Below, piece by piece: positions 1 to 10,399 of a stretch of 64,000 nt of DNA; position 1 is the stretch's first letter, and the number at the start of each line of letters is the position of its first letter. Below the pieces are notes generated by a model, which was not told the DNA's origin, ran no database searches, and saw nothing but the letters and a program-made list of their open reading frames with translations. The stretch is taken from NCBI RefSeq assembly GCF_042186555.1, contig NC_133333.1:225815569-225879568 (forward strand), in the 5' to 3' direction. Source of the stretch: Aquarana catesbeiana (lineage: Eukaryota; Chordata; Amphibia; Anura; Ranidae). A program made the position numbers and the translations under genes.

Positions 1-248
1 AATTTTTATTTTGTTTTATAATACTAATGGCAGCGATCAACGACTTATAATGGGATTGCTATAGTGCGGCGGTCAATCTGACACTAACTGACACTGGCGG
101 GGAACTGACTAACTGCCACTGACAACACCAGTGCCATTAATACAGTGATTAGTACTAAAAATATACTGTCACTGTACTAATGACACTGGCTGGGAAAGGG
201 TTACCATCTAGGGCAATCAAAGGGTTTAAATATGTGCCTAACTATGTG
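1..248. other. Anonymous repeat-like flank, no gene
   Basis: No gene is visible. The stretch contains short reiterated phrases (ACTGACACTGGCGGGG, then several CACTGAC/ACTGACAC motifs) of the sort found in the interiors of the TTAA-type elements elsewhere in this window. It is probably a fragment of such an element, but no termini can be identified. Confidence 0.4.
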
Positions 249-567
249 TAAAGGCCCGTACACACAATCGGACTTTTTGACAACAAACATGCAAACATGC
301 ATTGCGGGCCCCCCACCCCAAAGCACCTTGTCCCCATGTTGATGAGGACAAGGGCCTCTTCCCGACAATCCTGGCCGTTGGTTGTTGGGGTCTGCGGGCG
401 GGGGGCTTATCGGAATCCGGAAGCCCCCAGATCCCGGCCCCCCACCCTATGTGAATGAGTATGGGGTACATCGTACCCCTACCCATTCACCTAGGGGAAA
501 AAAGTTTCCATAAAAAAACACACTAGACAGGTTTTTATTAGGCAGCTCCGGGGGTCTTCTTCTGACT

Positions 568-924
568 TCAGGGGTCTCTTCGGCCTCTTCTCCCGATGTC
601 CGGTTCTTCTCCTCTCTCTCCGGCCTCTTCTCCCGATGTCCGGTTCTTCTCCCGGTCTCCGGCCTCTTCTCCCGGTGTTCGGCCTCTTCTCCCGGTGTTC
701 AGCCTCTTCTCCCACTCTCCGGTTCTTCTGCCGGGCTCCTCCGCTATCATCTGCTCTTTTGCCGCTCTTTTGCTAGCGGTGACCCGGTCTTCTTCGTCGT
801 CTTCTCCCCTCTTCTTCCGATGTTGACACGAAGCTCTCTCCCACTGTAATGCTGTCTGAGTGCTCCGCAATGACTTATATAGGCGGTGACCCCGCCCCCT
901 TATGACATCACAGTCCCGGGCCAT
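568..924 (-). other. Short purine-rich frame in the left arm, mirror of 1056-1346
   Basis: This 118-codon frame on the minus strand reads away from the palindrome centre. It contains repeated GRRGR.PGEE-type units from a 15-27 bp purine repeat. The minus-strand AATAAA is at 534-539. It resembles the right-arm product but has diverged in length and frame, which argues against strong coding constraint. No known domain is recognised. Confidence 0.25.
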
Positions 925-1060
925 GCTGGGACTGTGAGGTCATAAGGGGGCGTGGTCATGTCATCCGATGATCATGCTCCCTTATGACCTCACAGTCCCA
1001 GCATGCCCCGGGGCTGTGACGTCATAAGTGGCGGGGTCACCGCCTATATAAGTCATTGCG
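867..1060. promoter_or_regulatory. Symmetric divergent promoter-like core of foldback element
   Basis: Around the palindrome axis there is a consensus CRE, TGACGTCA (1017-1024), and a one-mismatch inverted partner TGACATCA (903-910). There are GC-box-like CCCCGCCCC/GGCGGGG tracts. A TATA-type motif points outward on each side: CCTATATAAG on plus at 1043-1052, and the same motif on minus at 874-883. The arrangement would drive transcription out through both arms. Promoter activity is inferred from motifs only. Confidence 0.5.
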
Positions 1061-1346
1061 GAGCGCTCAAACAGCATTACAGCGGGACAGAGCGTCGTGT
1101 CAACATCGGGAGAAGAGAAGAGGGAAGAAGACGATGCAGAAATCCGGGCCACCACTAGCAAAAGCGGCAGATGATAGCGGAGGAGCCGGAGAAGAACCGG
1201 ACACCGGGAGAAGAGGTCAAACACCGGGAGATGAGGCCGGAGAGAGCGCCGAAGTAGGAAGAAGACCCCCGAAGTCGGAAGAGGACCCCAGGAGCTGTCT
1301 AATAAATTACTATAAAAACCTGTGTAGTGTGTTTTTTTTTTATTGA
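1056..1346 (+). other. Short purine-rich frame in the right arm, possible mini-transcription unit
   Basis: This 96-codon frame is rich in Arg, Lys, Glu and Gly, with repeats such as EEPDTGRRGQTPGDEAGE. A similar frame lies in the opposite arm (568-924, minus) and shares phrases such as ALQ.(D/E)RASCQHR. The first ATG is only about four bases beyond the TATA motif, so it would not be in a normal transcript; the next ATG is near 1134. AATAAA occurs at 1301-1306, inside the frame, before its stop. Low-complexity purine tracts make an open frame cheap, so it may well be non-coding. Confidence 0.25.
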
Positions 1347-2255
1347 CACTTTTTTCCCTAGGTGAATGGGCAGGGGTACGATGTTATTATTAAAGGTAAT
1401 ATTAAAGGGGGCTCCCGGATTCTGATAAGCCCCCGCCCGCAGACCCCAACAACCAACGGCCAGGGTTGTTGGGAAGAGGCCCTTGTCCTCTTCAACATGG
1501 GGACAAGGTGCTTTGGGGTGGGGGGGGCTGCAGGGCCCAAAGCACCCACCCCCCATGTTGAGGGCATGCGGCCTGGTACGGTCCAGGAGGGGGGGGGGCG
1601 CTCGCTCGTCCCCACCCCCTTTCCTGACCGGCCGGGCTGCATGTTTGGATAAGGGTCTGGTATGATGGGAGGACCCCCACACCATTTTTTTTGGCGTAGG
1701 GGGTTCCCCTTAATATCCATACCAGACCTAAGGGCCTGGTATACCACTGGGGAGGAACCCATGCTGGTTTTTTATTTAAAATTTGGCGTGGTGTTCCCCC
1801 TCATGATTCATACCAGACAGCTGTCAGCACTGCCTGTCGCTCATCACGAAAGGAAAAAAAGTTTTCCTTTCCCGATGAGCGAGCCAGCTCGGCGCTGGCT
1901 CCCACGATGGGGCTCGCAGATGTCAAATCTCGCCGATAACAACAGCGAGATTGACACAATATCGCGGTCACCTACTGTACGACGAGTCGAGAAAAGGGAA
2001 GTTCAATAGCCAGTGCGGCTCTTCTGCTTGATTCCGAGCATGCGTGGAACTTTGTGCGCAATTGTGTACAAACGATCGGAATTTGCGACAATAGATTTTG
2101 TTGTGGGACAATTCGAGATCCAGGTCTCAAATTTTGTGTGACGGAAATTCCGATGGAAACTGTCCGATGGAGCCTACACACGGCCAGAATTTCTGACAAA
2201 GGGCTCCCATCGAACATTTTCCATTGGAAAATCCGACCGTGTGTATGAGGCATAA

Positions 2256-2638
2256 CAGGTTTTCTTCTAAGATTGCCCTGTATTTTGCTCCATCCAACTT
2301 CCCATCAACTCTGATCAACTTCCCTGTGCCTGCTGAAGACAATAATCCCCACAACATGATGCTGCCACCACCATGTTTCACAGTGGGGATGGTGTGTTCA
2401 GGGTATTGTGCAGGGTTAGTTTCTGCCACACATGGCATTTTGATTTTAGGACAAAAAGTTCTATTCTGGTATCAGACCAGAGCACCTTCTTCCACATTGT
2501 CCCCACATGGCTTCTCGCAAACTGCAAACAGGACTTCTTATGGCTTTCTTTCAACAATGGCTTTCTTCTTGCTACTCTTCCATAAAGGCCAGATTTGTGG
2601 ATAGCACAACTAATAGTTGTCCTGTGCCCTTCTACCAC
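2256..2638 (-). pseudogene. Tc1-like transposase, catalytic-domain remnant in two frames
   Basis: The minus strand 2378-2638 encodes the segment with HKSGLYGRVARRKPLL and LWSDTRIELF; the Asp after WS is the first catalytic residue of the family. A frameshift moves the homology to the frame at 2127-2438, which gives TIPTVKHGGGSIMLWG and ends near ILEENLL at the junction with the neighbouring foldback. The second Asp and the final Glu/Asp of the DDE triad lie beyond the break and are absent. It is certainly inactive. Confidence 0.85.
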
Positions 2639-2695
2639 CTGAGCTGTGGATCTCTGCAGCTCCTCCAGAGTTACTATGGGCCTCTTGGGTGCTTC

Positions 2696-2914
2696 TCAGA
2701 GTAATGCTCTCCTTGCCCGGCCTGTCAGTTTAGGTGGACGGCCATGTCTTGGTAGGTTTGCAGTTGTGCCATACTCTTTCCATTTTCGGATGATGGATTG
2801 AACAGGGCTCTGGGAGATTTTCAAAGCTTGGCATTCTTTTTTATAACCTAACCCTGCTTTAAACTTCTCCACAACTTTATCCCTGACCTGTCTACTGTGT
2901 TCCTTGGCCTTCAT
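2696..2914 (-). pseudogene. Tc1-like transposase, N-terminal DNA-binding part (broken)
   Basis: The frame of 72 residues starts MKAKEHSRQVRDKVVEKF, typical of the first helix-turn-helix of vertebrate Tc1 transposases. It continues with a second helical segment and the GRPPKL linker at about residues 59-64 that joins the two halves of the paired-like DNA-binding domain. The reading frame is then lost. In an intact element this domain would bind the inverted repeats. The start matches the usual family start. The copy is non-functional because the catalytic domain is disrupted and truncated. Confidence 0.85.
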
Positions 2915-3375
2915 GATGCTGTTTGTTCACTAAGGTTCCCTAACAAATCTCTAAGGGCTTCACAGAACAGCTGTATTCATACTGAGATTACATTACACAC
3001 AGGTGGACTCTATTTACTAATTAGGTGACTTCTGAAGGCAATTGGTTTCACTAGATTTTAGTTAGGGGTATCAGAGAAAAGGGGGCTGAATACAAAATGC
3101 ATGCAACACTTTTCACATATTTATTTGTAAAAAAATTGAAAACCATTTATGATTTTACTTCCACTTCACAATTATGTGCCACTTTGTGTTGGTCTATCAC
3201 ATACAATCCCAATAAAATACATTTAAGTTTTTGGTTGTAACATGACAAAATATGGAAAATCTCAAAGGGGTATAAATACTTTTTCAAGGCACTGTATAAT
3301 GATATTTTTGTTAAGACTAAACAATTAGCGCTCTTCCACACAATTGCTCTATAGACTTAATGCAAACTTCTTTAA

Positions 3376-3646
3376 CCCCTTTACGCTGTCGGTACACTTA
3401 GTAGCAGCCTCTCGGCGGGTGGGCCTGCATACCAGAATGTAAACCGAGCAGTGCCAAGAGCGTGTGCCCTGCATGCTCCTAGCACAGTTAACGGTGGCTA
3501 ATGGAAAGCTCCCGATCTCCACTTGCGATCAGGAGCTTTCAAATCATGTGATCGCTGTGACAGCCAATCACGGTGGTCACACGATCAGAAACCCTGCCCC
3601 GCCTCAGAAACCTCATAAAGGCCCGGGCAGTGCCGGCGTTAAGGGG
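3376..3646. mobile_element. Small TTAA MITE (piggyBac-like termini)
   Basis: TTAA flanks both sides (3372-3375 and 3647-3650). The termini are CCCCTTTACGCTG and, inverted from the right, CCCCTTAACGCCG. A TTAA duplication and a CCC-initial inverted repeat fit piggyBac-type non-autonomous elements. The interior is non-coding. Confidence 0.65.
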
Positions 3647-3770
3647 TTAAGGTTACATTTATACTAACCTTCACTGTTTCGTATATATATTGTACATTGA
3701 AATGATATCCCCTCTCAAGCGTCTCTTCTCCAGAGAGAATAAGTTCAGTGCTCACAACCTTTCCTCATAA

Positions 3771-4677
3771 CTAATATCCTCCAGACCCTTTATTAGCTTT
3801 GTCTTCTCTGGACTCTCTCCAGTTCCAGTACATCCTTCCTGAGGACTGGTGCCCAGAACTGGCGGCATACTCCAGGTGTGGCCGGACCTTGTAGAGCGGG
3901 AGAATTATCGTTTTATCTCTGGAGTTGATCCCCCTTTTAATGCATGCCAATAGTCTGTTTGCTTTGTTAGCAGCAGCTTGGCATTGCATGCCATTGCTGA
4001 GCCTATCATCTACTAGGACCCCCAGGTCCTTTTCCATCCTAGATTCCCCCAGAGGTTCTCCCCCCAGTGTATAGATTGCATTCATATTTTTGCAACCCAA
4101 ATGCATTATTTTACAGTTTTCTACATTGAACCTCATTTGCCGTGTAGTTGTCCACCCCATTCATTTGTTCAGATCTTTTTGCAAGGTTTCCACATCCTGC
4201 TTAGAAGTTATTGCCCTGCTTATCTTAGTATCGTCTGCAAATACAGAGATTGAGCTGTTTACCCCATCATCCAGGTCGTTTATGAATAAATGAAATAGGA
4301 TTGGTCCCAGGACAGAAACCACCCTGGGGGACCCCACTACCCACCCCTGACCATTCTGAGTACTCCCCATTTATCACCACCCTCTGAACTCGCCCTTGTA
4401 GCCAGTTTTCAATCCATGTACTCACCCTATGGTCCATGCCTACTGACCTTACTTTGTACAGTAAACGTTTATGGTGAACTGTATCAAATGCTTTTGCAAA
4501 ATCCAGATACACCACGTCTACGGGTCTTCCTTTATCTAGATGGCAACTCACCTCCTCATAGAAGGTTAATAGATTGGTTTGGAAAGAACGATTCTTCATG
4601 AATCTATGCTGATTACTGCTAATGATACCGTTCTCATTACTAAAATCTTGTATATAGTCCCTTATCATCCCCTCCAA
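3771..4677 (-). pseudogene. CR1 ORF2 fragment: reverse transcriptase palm and thumb in three frames
   Basis: Three overlapping minus-strand frames continue the enzyme. The frame at 4267-4677 has VVYLDFAKAFDTVHH (RT motif A, with its catalytic Asp) and SGVPQG (motif B region). The frame at 4161-4370 has LGPILFHLFINDL and FADDTK, the catalytic motif C. The frame at 3771-4160 has the C-terminal MHLGCKN, KDLGVLVDDRLS and LLACIKRGINSRD segments typical of CR1. At least two frameshifts separate them. Confidence 0.87.
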
Positions 4678-4774
4678 GAGTTTACATACTATTGATGTTA
4701 GGCTAACTGGTCTGTAATACCCAGGGATGTATTTTGGGCCCTTTTTTAAATATTGGTGCTACATTGGCTTTTCT

Positions 4775-5926
4775 CTAATAGGCTGGTACCATTCCAGTCA
4801 GTAGACTGTCAGTAAAAATTAGGAACAATGGTCTGGCAATTACTTGACTGAATTTCTTAAGGACCCTCGGGTGCAAGCCATCCGAACCCGGTGATTTATG
4901 AATGTTAAGCTTTTCAAGTCTATTTCTCATTCTGTCCTCTGTTAGCCATGGAGGTGCTTCCTGTGTTGTGTCATGAGGATAAACACTGCAGTTTTGGTTA
5001 CTGAAGCCCCCCAATTCCCTCATGAAAACTGAGGAGAAGAATAAATTCAATACCTTCTCCATCTCCCCATCCTTAGTAACCAGATTACCTTCATCATTCT
5101 TTATGGGACCTATATGGTCTGTTCTCCCTTTCTTACTATTTATGTACTTAAAAACTTTTTTGGGATTTTTCTTACTCTCCTCTGCTATGTGTCTTTCATG
5201 TTCTATCTTAGACGCCCTGATTGCACCCTTACATTTCTTGTTGCATTCTTTGTAAAGATGGAATGCTGATAAAGATCCCTCAGCCTTGTATTTTTTGAAG
5301 GCCTTCTCCTTTGCTTTTATATGCATTTTTATGTTGGAGTTAAGCCATCCAGGACTTTGATTAACTCTTTTAAATTTATTTCCCATTGGGATGCACTGGC
5401 TAATGCCCTTATTTAATATGCTCTTAAAGCTAACCCATCTCTCCTCCGTGTTCTTTGTTCCTAAGATTTGATCCCAATTTGTATTTTCTAGCAAGGATCG
5501 TAGTTTAGGGAAGTTGACTCTTTTGAAATTCAGTGTCCTTGTATTCCCCTTATGTTTCCTATATGTGTGATTTATACTGAAACGAATTAACCTGTGATCG
5601 CTGTTTCCTAAATTGCCCCGTATTTCCACATCCGTGATCAGGTCTGTATTGTTGATAATCAGTAGGTCTAGCAACGTATTGTTTCTAGTTGGTGCGTCTA
5701 CCATCTGACCCATGTAATTGTCCTGCAAGACATTTAGGAACTGGCGAGCCTTAGATGAATGCGCGGCTCCCTCCGCCCAGTCTATGTCTGGATCATTAAA
5801 ACCCCCCATTATGATAACACTTCCAATCCTTGCTGCTAATCCAAATTGAGATAGGAGGTCCGCCTCCTCCCTCTGGTTAGGTAGGCTTGGAAAGTTCCTG
5901 AAAGGTTCATGTAACAAAAGACCCAT
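4775..5926 (-). pseudogene. CR1 ORF2 fragment: endonuclease C-terminal half and start of RT
   Basis: This is an open frame of 383 residues. Residues 41-50 read GGFNDPDIDW, where active endonucleases have GDFN; the catalytic Asp appears to be Gly here. The SDH motif of the endonuclease fold is intact at 109-111. The central Lys-rich linker (about 200-260) leads to the RT fingers region near the C-terminus, with LNIHKSPGSDGLHPRVLK. The ATG used by the frame is internal and not a real start. The altered GDFN and loss of frame downstream indicate a pseudogene. Confidence 0.85.
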
Positions 5927-5935
5927 GTGCCATCA

Positions 5936-6404
5936 GTAAGCCAAGCCCTACTGAGGAAAAATAAATCTTTAATTTCCCCATAGCAGTAGTAGCTATATGT
6001 AAATTGTGCTGTCAATCAGCAGATGTAATGGAGTTGTTAGTTATATCTGTAATGATTAAAAGTGGTATTAAACCCAAAAGCAAACATTTATTATATTGCA
6101 GCTTGTCAATTCTTAGTTGTGATGGCTGCATTAGTTTCATTTTTTAGGCTATCTTTCTTCTATTGTCATCTAGTAATCCAGCCAGCAAGTCTGTTGTCTT
6201 TCACAGCACAAACTCTCCAGCAGAATGTATCAGTTTACATTGATGAGGCAAACCATTTAACAGTGGCAGGGGTGATTAAAATTATCATTATTTATTCATA
6301 TAAAACCTTTATCCCAAAGGGAAAAAAAAAACGTTTGCTGTCACTGATTATAAGGTGTGAGCTAGAGTTTGGCTTCAATTCATTAGTATATCTAAATATA
6401 AAAA
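5936..6404. other. Anonymous stretch, no gene
   Basis: AT-rich DNA with a 116-codon open frame at 6062-6412 that has no recognisable motif. The phrase TTAAACCCAAAAGCAAACAT near 6068 resembles the start of a TTAA-type MITE, but no matching right end was found. Confidence 0.35.
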
Positions 6405-8024
6405 GTCCATAAATCTATCCCCTATTTTGTAGACGCGATATTGTTTTTTTTTTTTACCAAAAATATGTAGAAGGATACAAAGTGGCCTAAACTAATAAAG
6501 AAATTCCTTTTTTCTTTTAAACCTGGGGATATCTATTATAGCAAAAAATACGTTTTTCAAAATTGTCACTCTTTTTTTGTTTATAGCAAAAAAAAAAAAT
6601 GCAGAGGTGATCAAATAACACCAGATCTCTCCATAAAGAGGACCTGACACGGCCCATGCTGTCATAAGTAATGTTGTTCAGCCCTTGTGATAGCAATAAA
6701 GTTAATCCAAAAAAAAAGTGTAAAAAATAAAGTTTTGTATAACATAAAGAATAACAATAATAATAAAAAAAAAAATAGAGTACCCCCGTCCCCCCGTACT
6801 TACGCGCAAATGCAAACATGTTACTTCTGCACACATATGTAAATGGTCCATGCAAAAAAGGAGAAAGGCCGGTGCCATGGAAGTTGGCAAAAATATCGTT
6901 ATTATTGCATGTGAATAACAGTGGCAACGCGTTTCGGTCGTCAGGCCCTTATCATGGCTAATGATTACAGAGACTTCACAGGCTGAGTGCTGTGTTCTTG
7001 AGGCTCATCAGATATTGTTCCATATGTAAACAGTGATTGTATCACACATGTGAGGTATTGTCCCGAACGTCTGAGCGAGAGCAATAATTCTAGCACCAGA
7101 CCTCTTGTGCAACTCTAAACTGGTAACCTGTAAAGTTGTTTAATTGCTTAAGGACTAGCCAGAGTCATTATACTGTGGCAGGTTGGCTCTCCTGGGCGAA
7201 TCACCGTAACTGTACGTCGACCGCTTTAAGAGTGATAGGGGTGACCGCGGGCCACCCATGATCGCTCCTCAGAGAGCCAGAACGAGGATCTCTCAATGTA
7301 AACAGACAGATCCCCGTTCTGACAGGGGAGGAGAGACAGATCTGCTGCTCCTAGTGATCAGTAACAGCGATCTCTCTCCTCCTCCAGTCAATCCCATCCC
7401 CCCACAATTAGAAATACCTCCCAAGGAACACATTTAACCCCTTGATCGCCCCAAGTGTTAACCCCTCCCCTGCCAGTGACATTTACACAGTAATCAGTGC
7501 ATTTTTATAGCACTGATCGCTGTATAAATGTCAATGGTCCCAAAAATGTGTCAAAAGTGTCCAATCTGTCCACTACAATGTCGCAGTCCCGCTAAAAATC
7601 ACAGATCGCTGCCATTACTAGTAAAAAAAAAAAAAAAATAATAATAAAAATGCCATAAATCTATCCCCTATTTTGTAGATGCTATAACTTTTGCGCAAAC
7701 CAATCAATATACGCTTATTGCGTTTTTTTTTTTACCAAAATACATGTTGGCCTAAACTGATAAAGAAATTTGTTTTTTTTTAAATCTGAGGATATTTATT
7801 ATAGCAAAAAGTAAAAAATATTGTTTTTTTTTTTTTTAAATTGTCGCTTTTTTTGTGTTTATAGCGCAAAAATATAAACCGCAGAGCTGATCAAATACCA
7901 CCAAAAGAAAGCTCTATTTGTGGGAAAAAAGGACATCAATTTGTTTGGGTACAACGACGCACGACCGCGCAATTGTCAGTTAAAGTGAGGCAGTGCCGTA
8001 TCGCAAAAATAGCCTGGTCATTAA

Positions 8025-8986
8025 CCACTTGGCGACCGCCGCACGCCGATGTACATCCTAAGTTTGGCGGCGGATATCGTTGTTATGGCAGCAGCTAGCT
8101 GCCATAACCCCGGTATCCCCGTTTTCGTGCGCCGGTCGGCTTTTGGATAAAAGTGGTCTCTGCGGCGGATTCGCTGCAAAGATCACTTTTATCGGTGGCG
8201 TTAAAACGTCACTTCCGCCCATACATCTTAAAGGCACATTTTTTTCAATGTCATTTTATTGCATTTAGTGTAAATATGAGATCTGAGGACTTTATGACCC
8301 CAGATCTCATATTTAAGAGGACCTGTCATGCTTTTTTCTATTACAAGGGATGTTTACATTCCTTGTAATAGGAATAAAAGTGACACGATTTTTTTTTTAA
8401 ACAGTGTAAAAATAAATAAAATCATGTAAAATAAATAAGAAAAATACATTTTTTTTTTTTTTTTTAAAGCCCCCCGTCCCAACAAGCTCACGCACAGAAG
8501 CGAACACATACGTGAGTAGCGCCCGCATATGAAAACAGTGGTCAAACCACACATGTGAGGTATCACTGCAATCGTTAGAGCAAGAGCAATAATTCTAGCC
8601 CTAGACCTCCTCTGTAACTCAAAACATGCAACCTGTAGAATTTTTTAAACGTCGCCTACGGAGATTTTTGAGGGTAAAAGTTTGACGCCATTCCACGAGC
8701 GGGCGCAATTTTGAAGCGTGACATGTTGGGTGTCAATTTACTCGGCATAACATTATCTTTCACAATATAAAAACAAATGGGCTAACTTTACTGTCGTCTT
8801 ATTTTTTTATTCAAAAAAGTGATTTTTTTTTTCCAAAAAAAGCGCGCTTGTAAGACCGCTGTGCAAATACAGTGTGAAAAAAAAAACAATATATAATGTT
8901 TGGGTGTTCTAAGTAACTTTCTAGCAAAAAAACTGTTTTAAACATGTAAAGACCTAAATTCCAAAACGAGGCTGGTCCTTAAGTGG
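8025..8986. mobile_element. 0.96 kb CCACTT...AAGTGG element, TTAA-flanked
   Basis: It starts CCACTTGGCGACCGCCGC and ends GGTCCTTAAGTGG, with TTAA at 8021-8024 and 8987-8990. It is an inverted-orientation relative of 38835-39994 and 29234-30243, sharing the GAGCAAGAGCAATAATTCTA and CATTCCACGAGCGGGCGC phrases. It is non-coding. Superfamily is undecided: TTAA targets are used by both piggyBac and Kolobok. Confidence 0.75.
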
Positions 8987-8990
8987 TTAA

Positions 8991-9497
8991 AGGGGTTGTA
9001 AAGGTAAAAATTTTTTCACCTTAATGCATTCTATGCATTAAAGTAAAAAAACTTCCGACAATACCGCCGCCCCCAGCCCCCCCGTTTTACTTACCTGACA
9101 CCTCGAAAGTCTGACGCTCGCTCCCGACATCCATTTCGCCGCTCAGCCTGGCCGCTGATTGGCTACAGTGGATGGATTGAAAGCAGCGCAGCCATTGGCT
9201 CGCGCTGCTGTCAATCACATCCAATGACGCGGTGCGTCGGTGGGTGGGGCCGAGTGATAGAGTGAGCGGCTATAGCCGCCGGTTGTATCACGGGAGAACT
9301 CCCGCAAGAACTAACCACCATGCGAGGGAGCTCGCATTAAGGTGGTTAGTTCTTGCGGGGAGGAGCTGAAACAGCCGCCGAGGGACCCCAGAAGACCAGG
9401 TTCGGGGCCACTCTGTGCAGAACGAGCTGCACAGTGGAGGTAAGTATAACATGTTTGTTATTTAAAAAAAAAAAAAAAAATTACCTTTACAAATCCT
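8991..9497. mobile_element. T2/Kolobok-type MITE (TTAAAGG ends)
   Basis: Flanking TTAA at 8987-8990 is shared with the preceding element, and TTAA recurs at 9498-9501. The left end AGGGGTTGTAAAGG pairs with AGGATTTGTAAAGG from the right. TTAA followed by AGG is the hallmark of T2/Kolobok MITEs known from Xenopus. The middle (9300-9360) is a hairpin with arms AGAACTAACCACC and GGTGGTTAGTTCT. Confidence 0.75.
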
Positions 9498-9602
9498 TTA
9501 AGGGAGCAAATCCTTCCATTCCTTAAGTTGTTTAAAGTGACGCCTATGGAGAATTTTATGCACTGAAGTTTGCCACCATTCTACTGGCAGACGCAACTTT
9601 AA

Positions 9603-10050
9603 GGCTTCATGTACACGGGACGCTTTTACAACCTCTCCTGGACGATTTAACTTGACAGGTAATAACCCACTTTTAAAATGTCCGTTTTGCCACGTTTACT
9701 TGTCGCGTTTAGCCGCATTTGCGTTTAGAAGTGTTTGAAAAAATAAATACTTTTTTTTTTTTTTTTCAAAACATAGCCAAAAATGAAAAATGCATGTGAA
9801 TGAAATGCGGCTAAACGCAAGTTACCGCATTTAGCCATGTTTAGCGTTTGAAATGCCTCTAAACTCAGCTTCTGAACGCATTTTTTTGGCTTCCATAAAA
9901 GCCTCTAAATGCAACTGCCTAGGAACGACGATAAATGACCCTGTGTACATGTACTGATAAGATAACATAGAGGAGAGTTCAAGAGCAGTTGAAAAAAAAT
10001 GCCCAACTGCTCCTAAACGTCCGTTTACCAGCAGCCGTGTACATGAGGCC
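9603..10050. mobile_element. PIF/Harbinger-like MITE
   Basis: The termini GGCTTCATGTACACGGGACG and, inverted, GGCCTCATGTACACGGCTGC form an inverted repeat. TAA is duplicated at 9600-9602 and 10051-10053. Removing the element restores the host phrase GACGCAACTTTAAAGCATGACATG, which parallels GCGCAATTTTGAAGCGTGACATG of the related copy near 8705-8725. Non-coding. Confidence 0.8.
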
Positions 10051-10249
10051 TAAAGCATGACATGTTAGGTATCTATTTACTCGGCGTAACATCATCTTTC
10101 ACATTATACAAAAAAATTGGGGTAAATACTGTGTTTTTTTTAATTCATTCAAGTGTATTTTTTTCCCAAAAACATTGTATTTGAGAAAATACCTTGTGAC
10201 GTAAAAAAATTGCAATCCCCCCCCATTTTATTCTCTAGGGCCTCTACAA

Positions 10250-10252
<3 letters not shown>

Positions 10253-10303
<51 letters not shown>
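10253..10303. repeat. (AT)n microsatellite
   Basis: About 25 uninterrupted AT dinucleotides. They sit where related copies of the host TTAA element have only a short ATATAT, so this is an expansion inside the element. Confidence 0.95.
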
Positions 10304-10305
<2 letters not shown>

Positions 10306-10399
10306 GTTTGTGGGTTCTAAGTAATCCTCTAGCAAAAGAAAGTCGATTTTTACATGTAGGAGCGAAGTGTCAGAATTGGCCCGGATATGAAGTGGTTAA

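Larger units (their letters stand above)
252..2252. mobile_element. 2.0 kb foldback element with PIF/Harbinger-like ends and TAA target duplication
   Basis: The left terminus reads AGGCCCGTACACACAATCGG. The reverse complement of the right terminus reads TGCCTCATACACACGGTCGG, an imperfect terminal inverted repeat. TAA stands on both sides (249-251 and 2253-2255), as expected for PIF/Harbinger insertions. Inside, roughly 300-1560 is a long palindrome with its axis near 965: the GC-rich block at 300-480, with AAGCACCTTGTCCCCATGTT, recurs inverted at about 1375-1520. From about 1560 to 1800 the sequence matches the arm of the hAT-like foldback at 14623-17517. No transposase is encoded. The target duplication is weak evidence because one flank is a Tc1 relic and the other is not, so the left end could be a later junction. 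Confidence 0.7.
2256..3294 (-). mobile_element. Tc1/mariner relic, 3' part missing
   Basis: On the minus strand the element begins CAGTGCCTTGAAAAAGTATT (ending at 3294) next to a TA at 3295-3296, the standard Tc1 target. It then runs through non-coding leader into a decayed transposase. It stops abruptly at 2255, exactly where the foldback element ends. The other half is not found upstream of 252. It is therefore a truncated, inactive copy. Confidence 0.85.
3660..5935 (-). mobile_element. CR1-clade LINE, 5'-truncated, minus strand
   Basis: The minus strand carries, in order, an apurinic endonuclease-like segment, a linker and a reverse transcriptase with the usual CR1 motifs, followed by a short 3' region down to about 3660. 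Homology begins near 5935, inside the endonuclease, so the 5' end, including ORF1, is missing, as is usual for target-primed insertions. Several frameshifts break the RT, so it is a dead copy. Confidence 0.88.
7144..9531. mobile_element. TTAA-type element inserted in the outermost one, itself a host for two more
   Basis: TTAA occurs at 7140-7143 and 9532-9535. The termini are TTGCTTAAGGACTAG and, inverted from the right, CAACTTAAGGAATGG. Removing it joins CTGTAAAGTTGT to TTAAAGTGACGCC, which matches the uninterrupted sister sequence near 8635-8660. Its own body is interrupted at TTAA (8021) by two elements and resumes at 9502 with GGGAGCAAATCCTTCC. It has no transposase. Confidence 0.65.
6405..10395. 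mobile_element. Outermost TTAA-type element, heavily interrupted by later insertions
   Basis: The right end is a GAAGTGG terminus followed by TTAA at 10396-10399, the family terminus. The body can be followed through phrases also present in the other copies: GAGCAATAATTCTAGC (about 7080), AACCTGTAAAGTTG (about 7125), GACGCCTATGGAG (9540), GCATGACATGTTAGG (10055). These pieces become contiguous again when the inserts at 7144-9531 and 9603-10050 are removed. The left part (6405-6600) looks like a different subfamily, so the left boundary is uncertain. No coding capacity. Confidence 0.6.

Noticed and set aside
6900..6960. Possible tRNA-derived SINE near AACGCGTTTCGGTCGTCAGGCCC
   Set aside because: No convincing A and B box pair or tRNA cloverleaf could be drawn around it.
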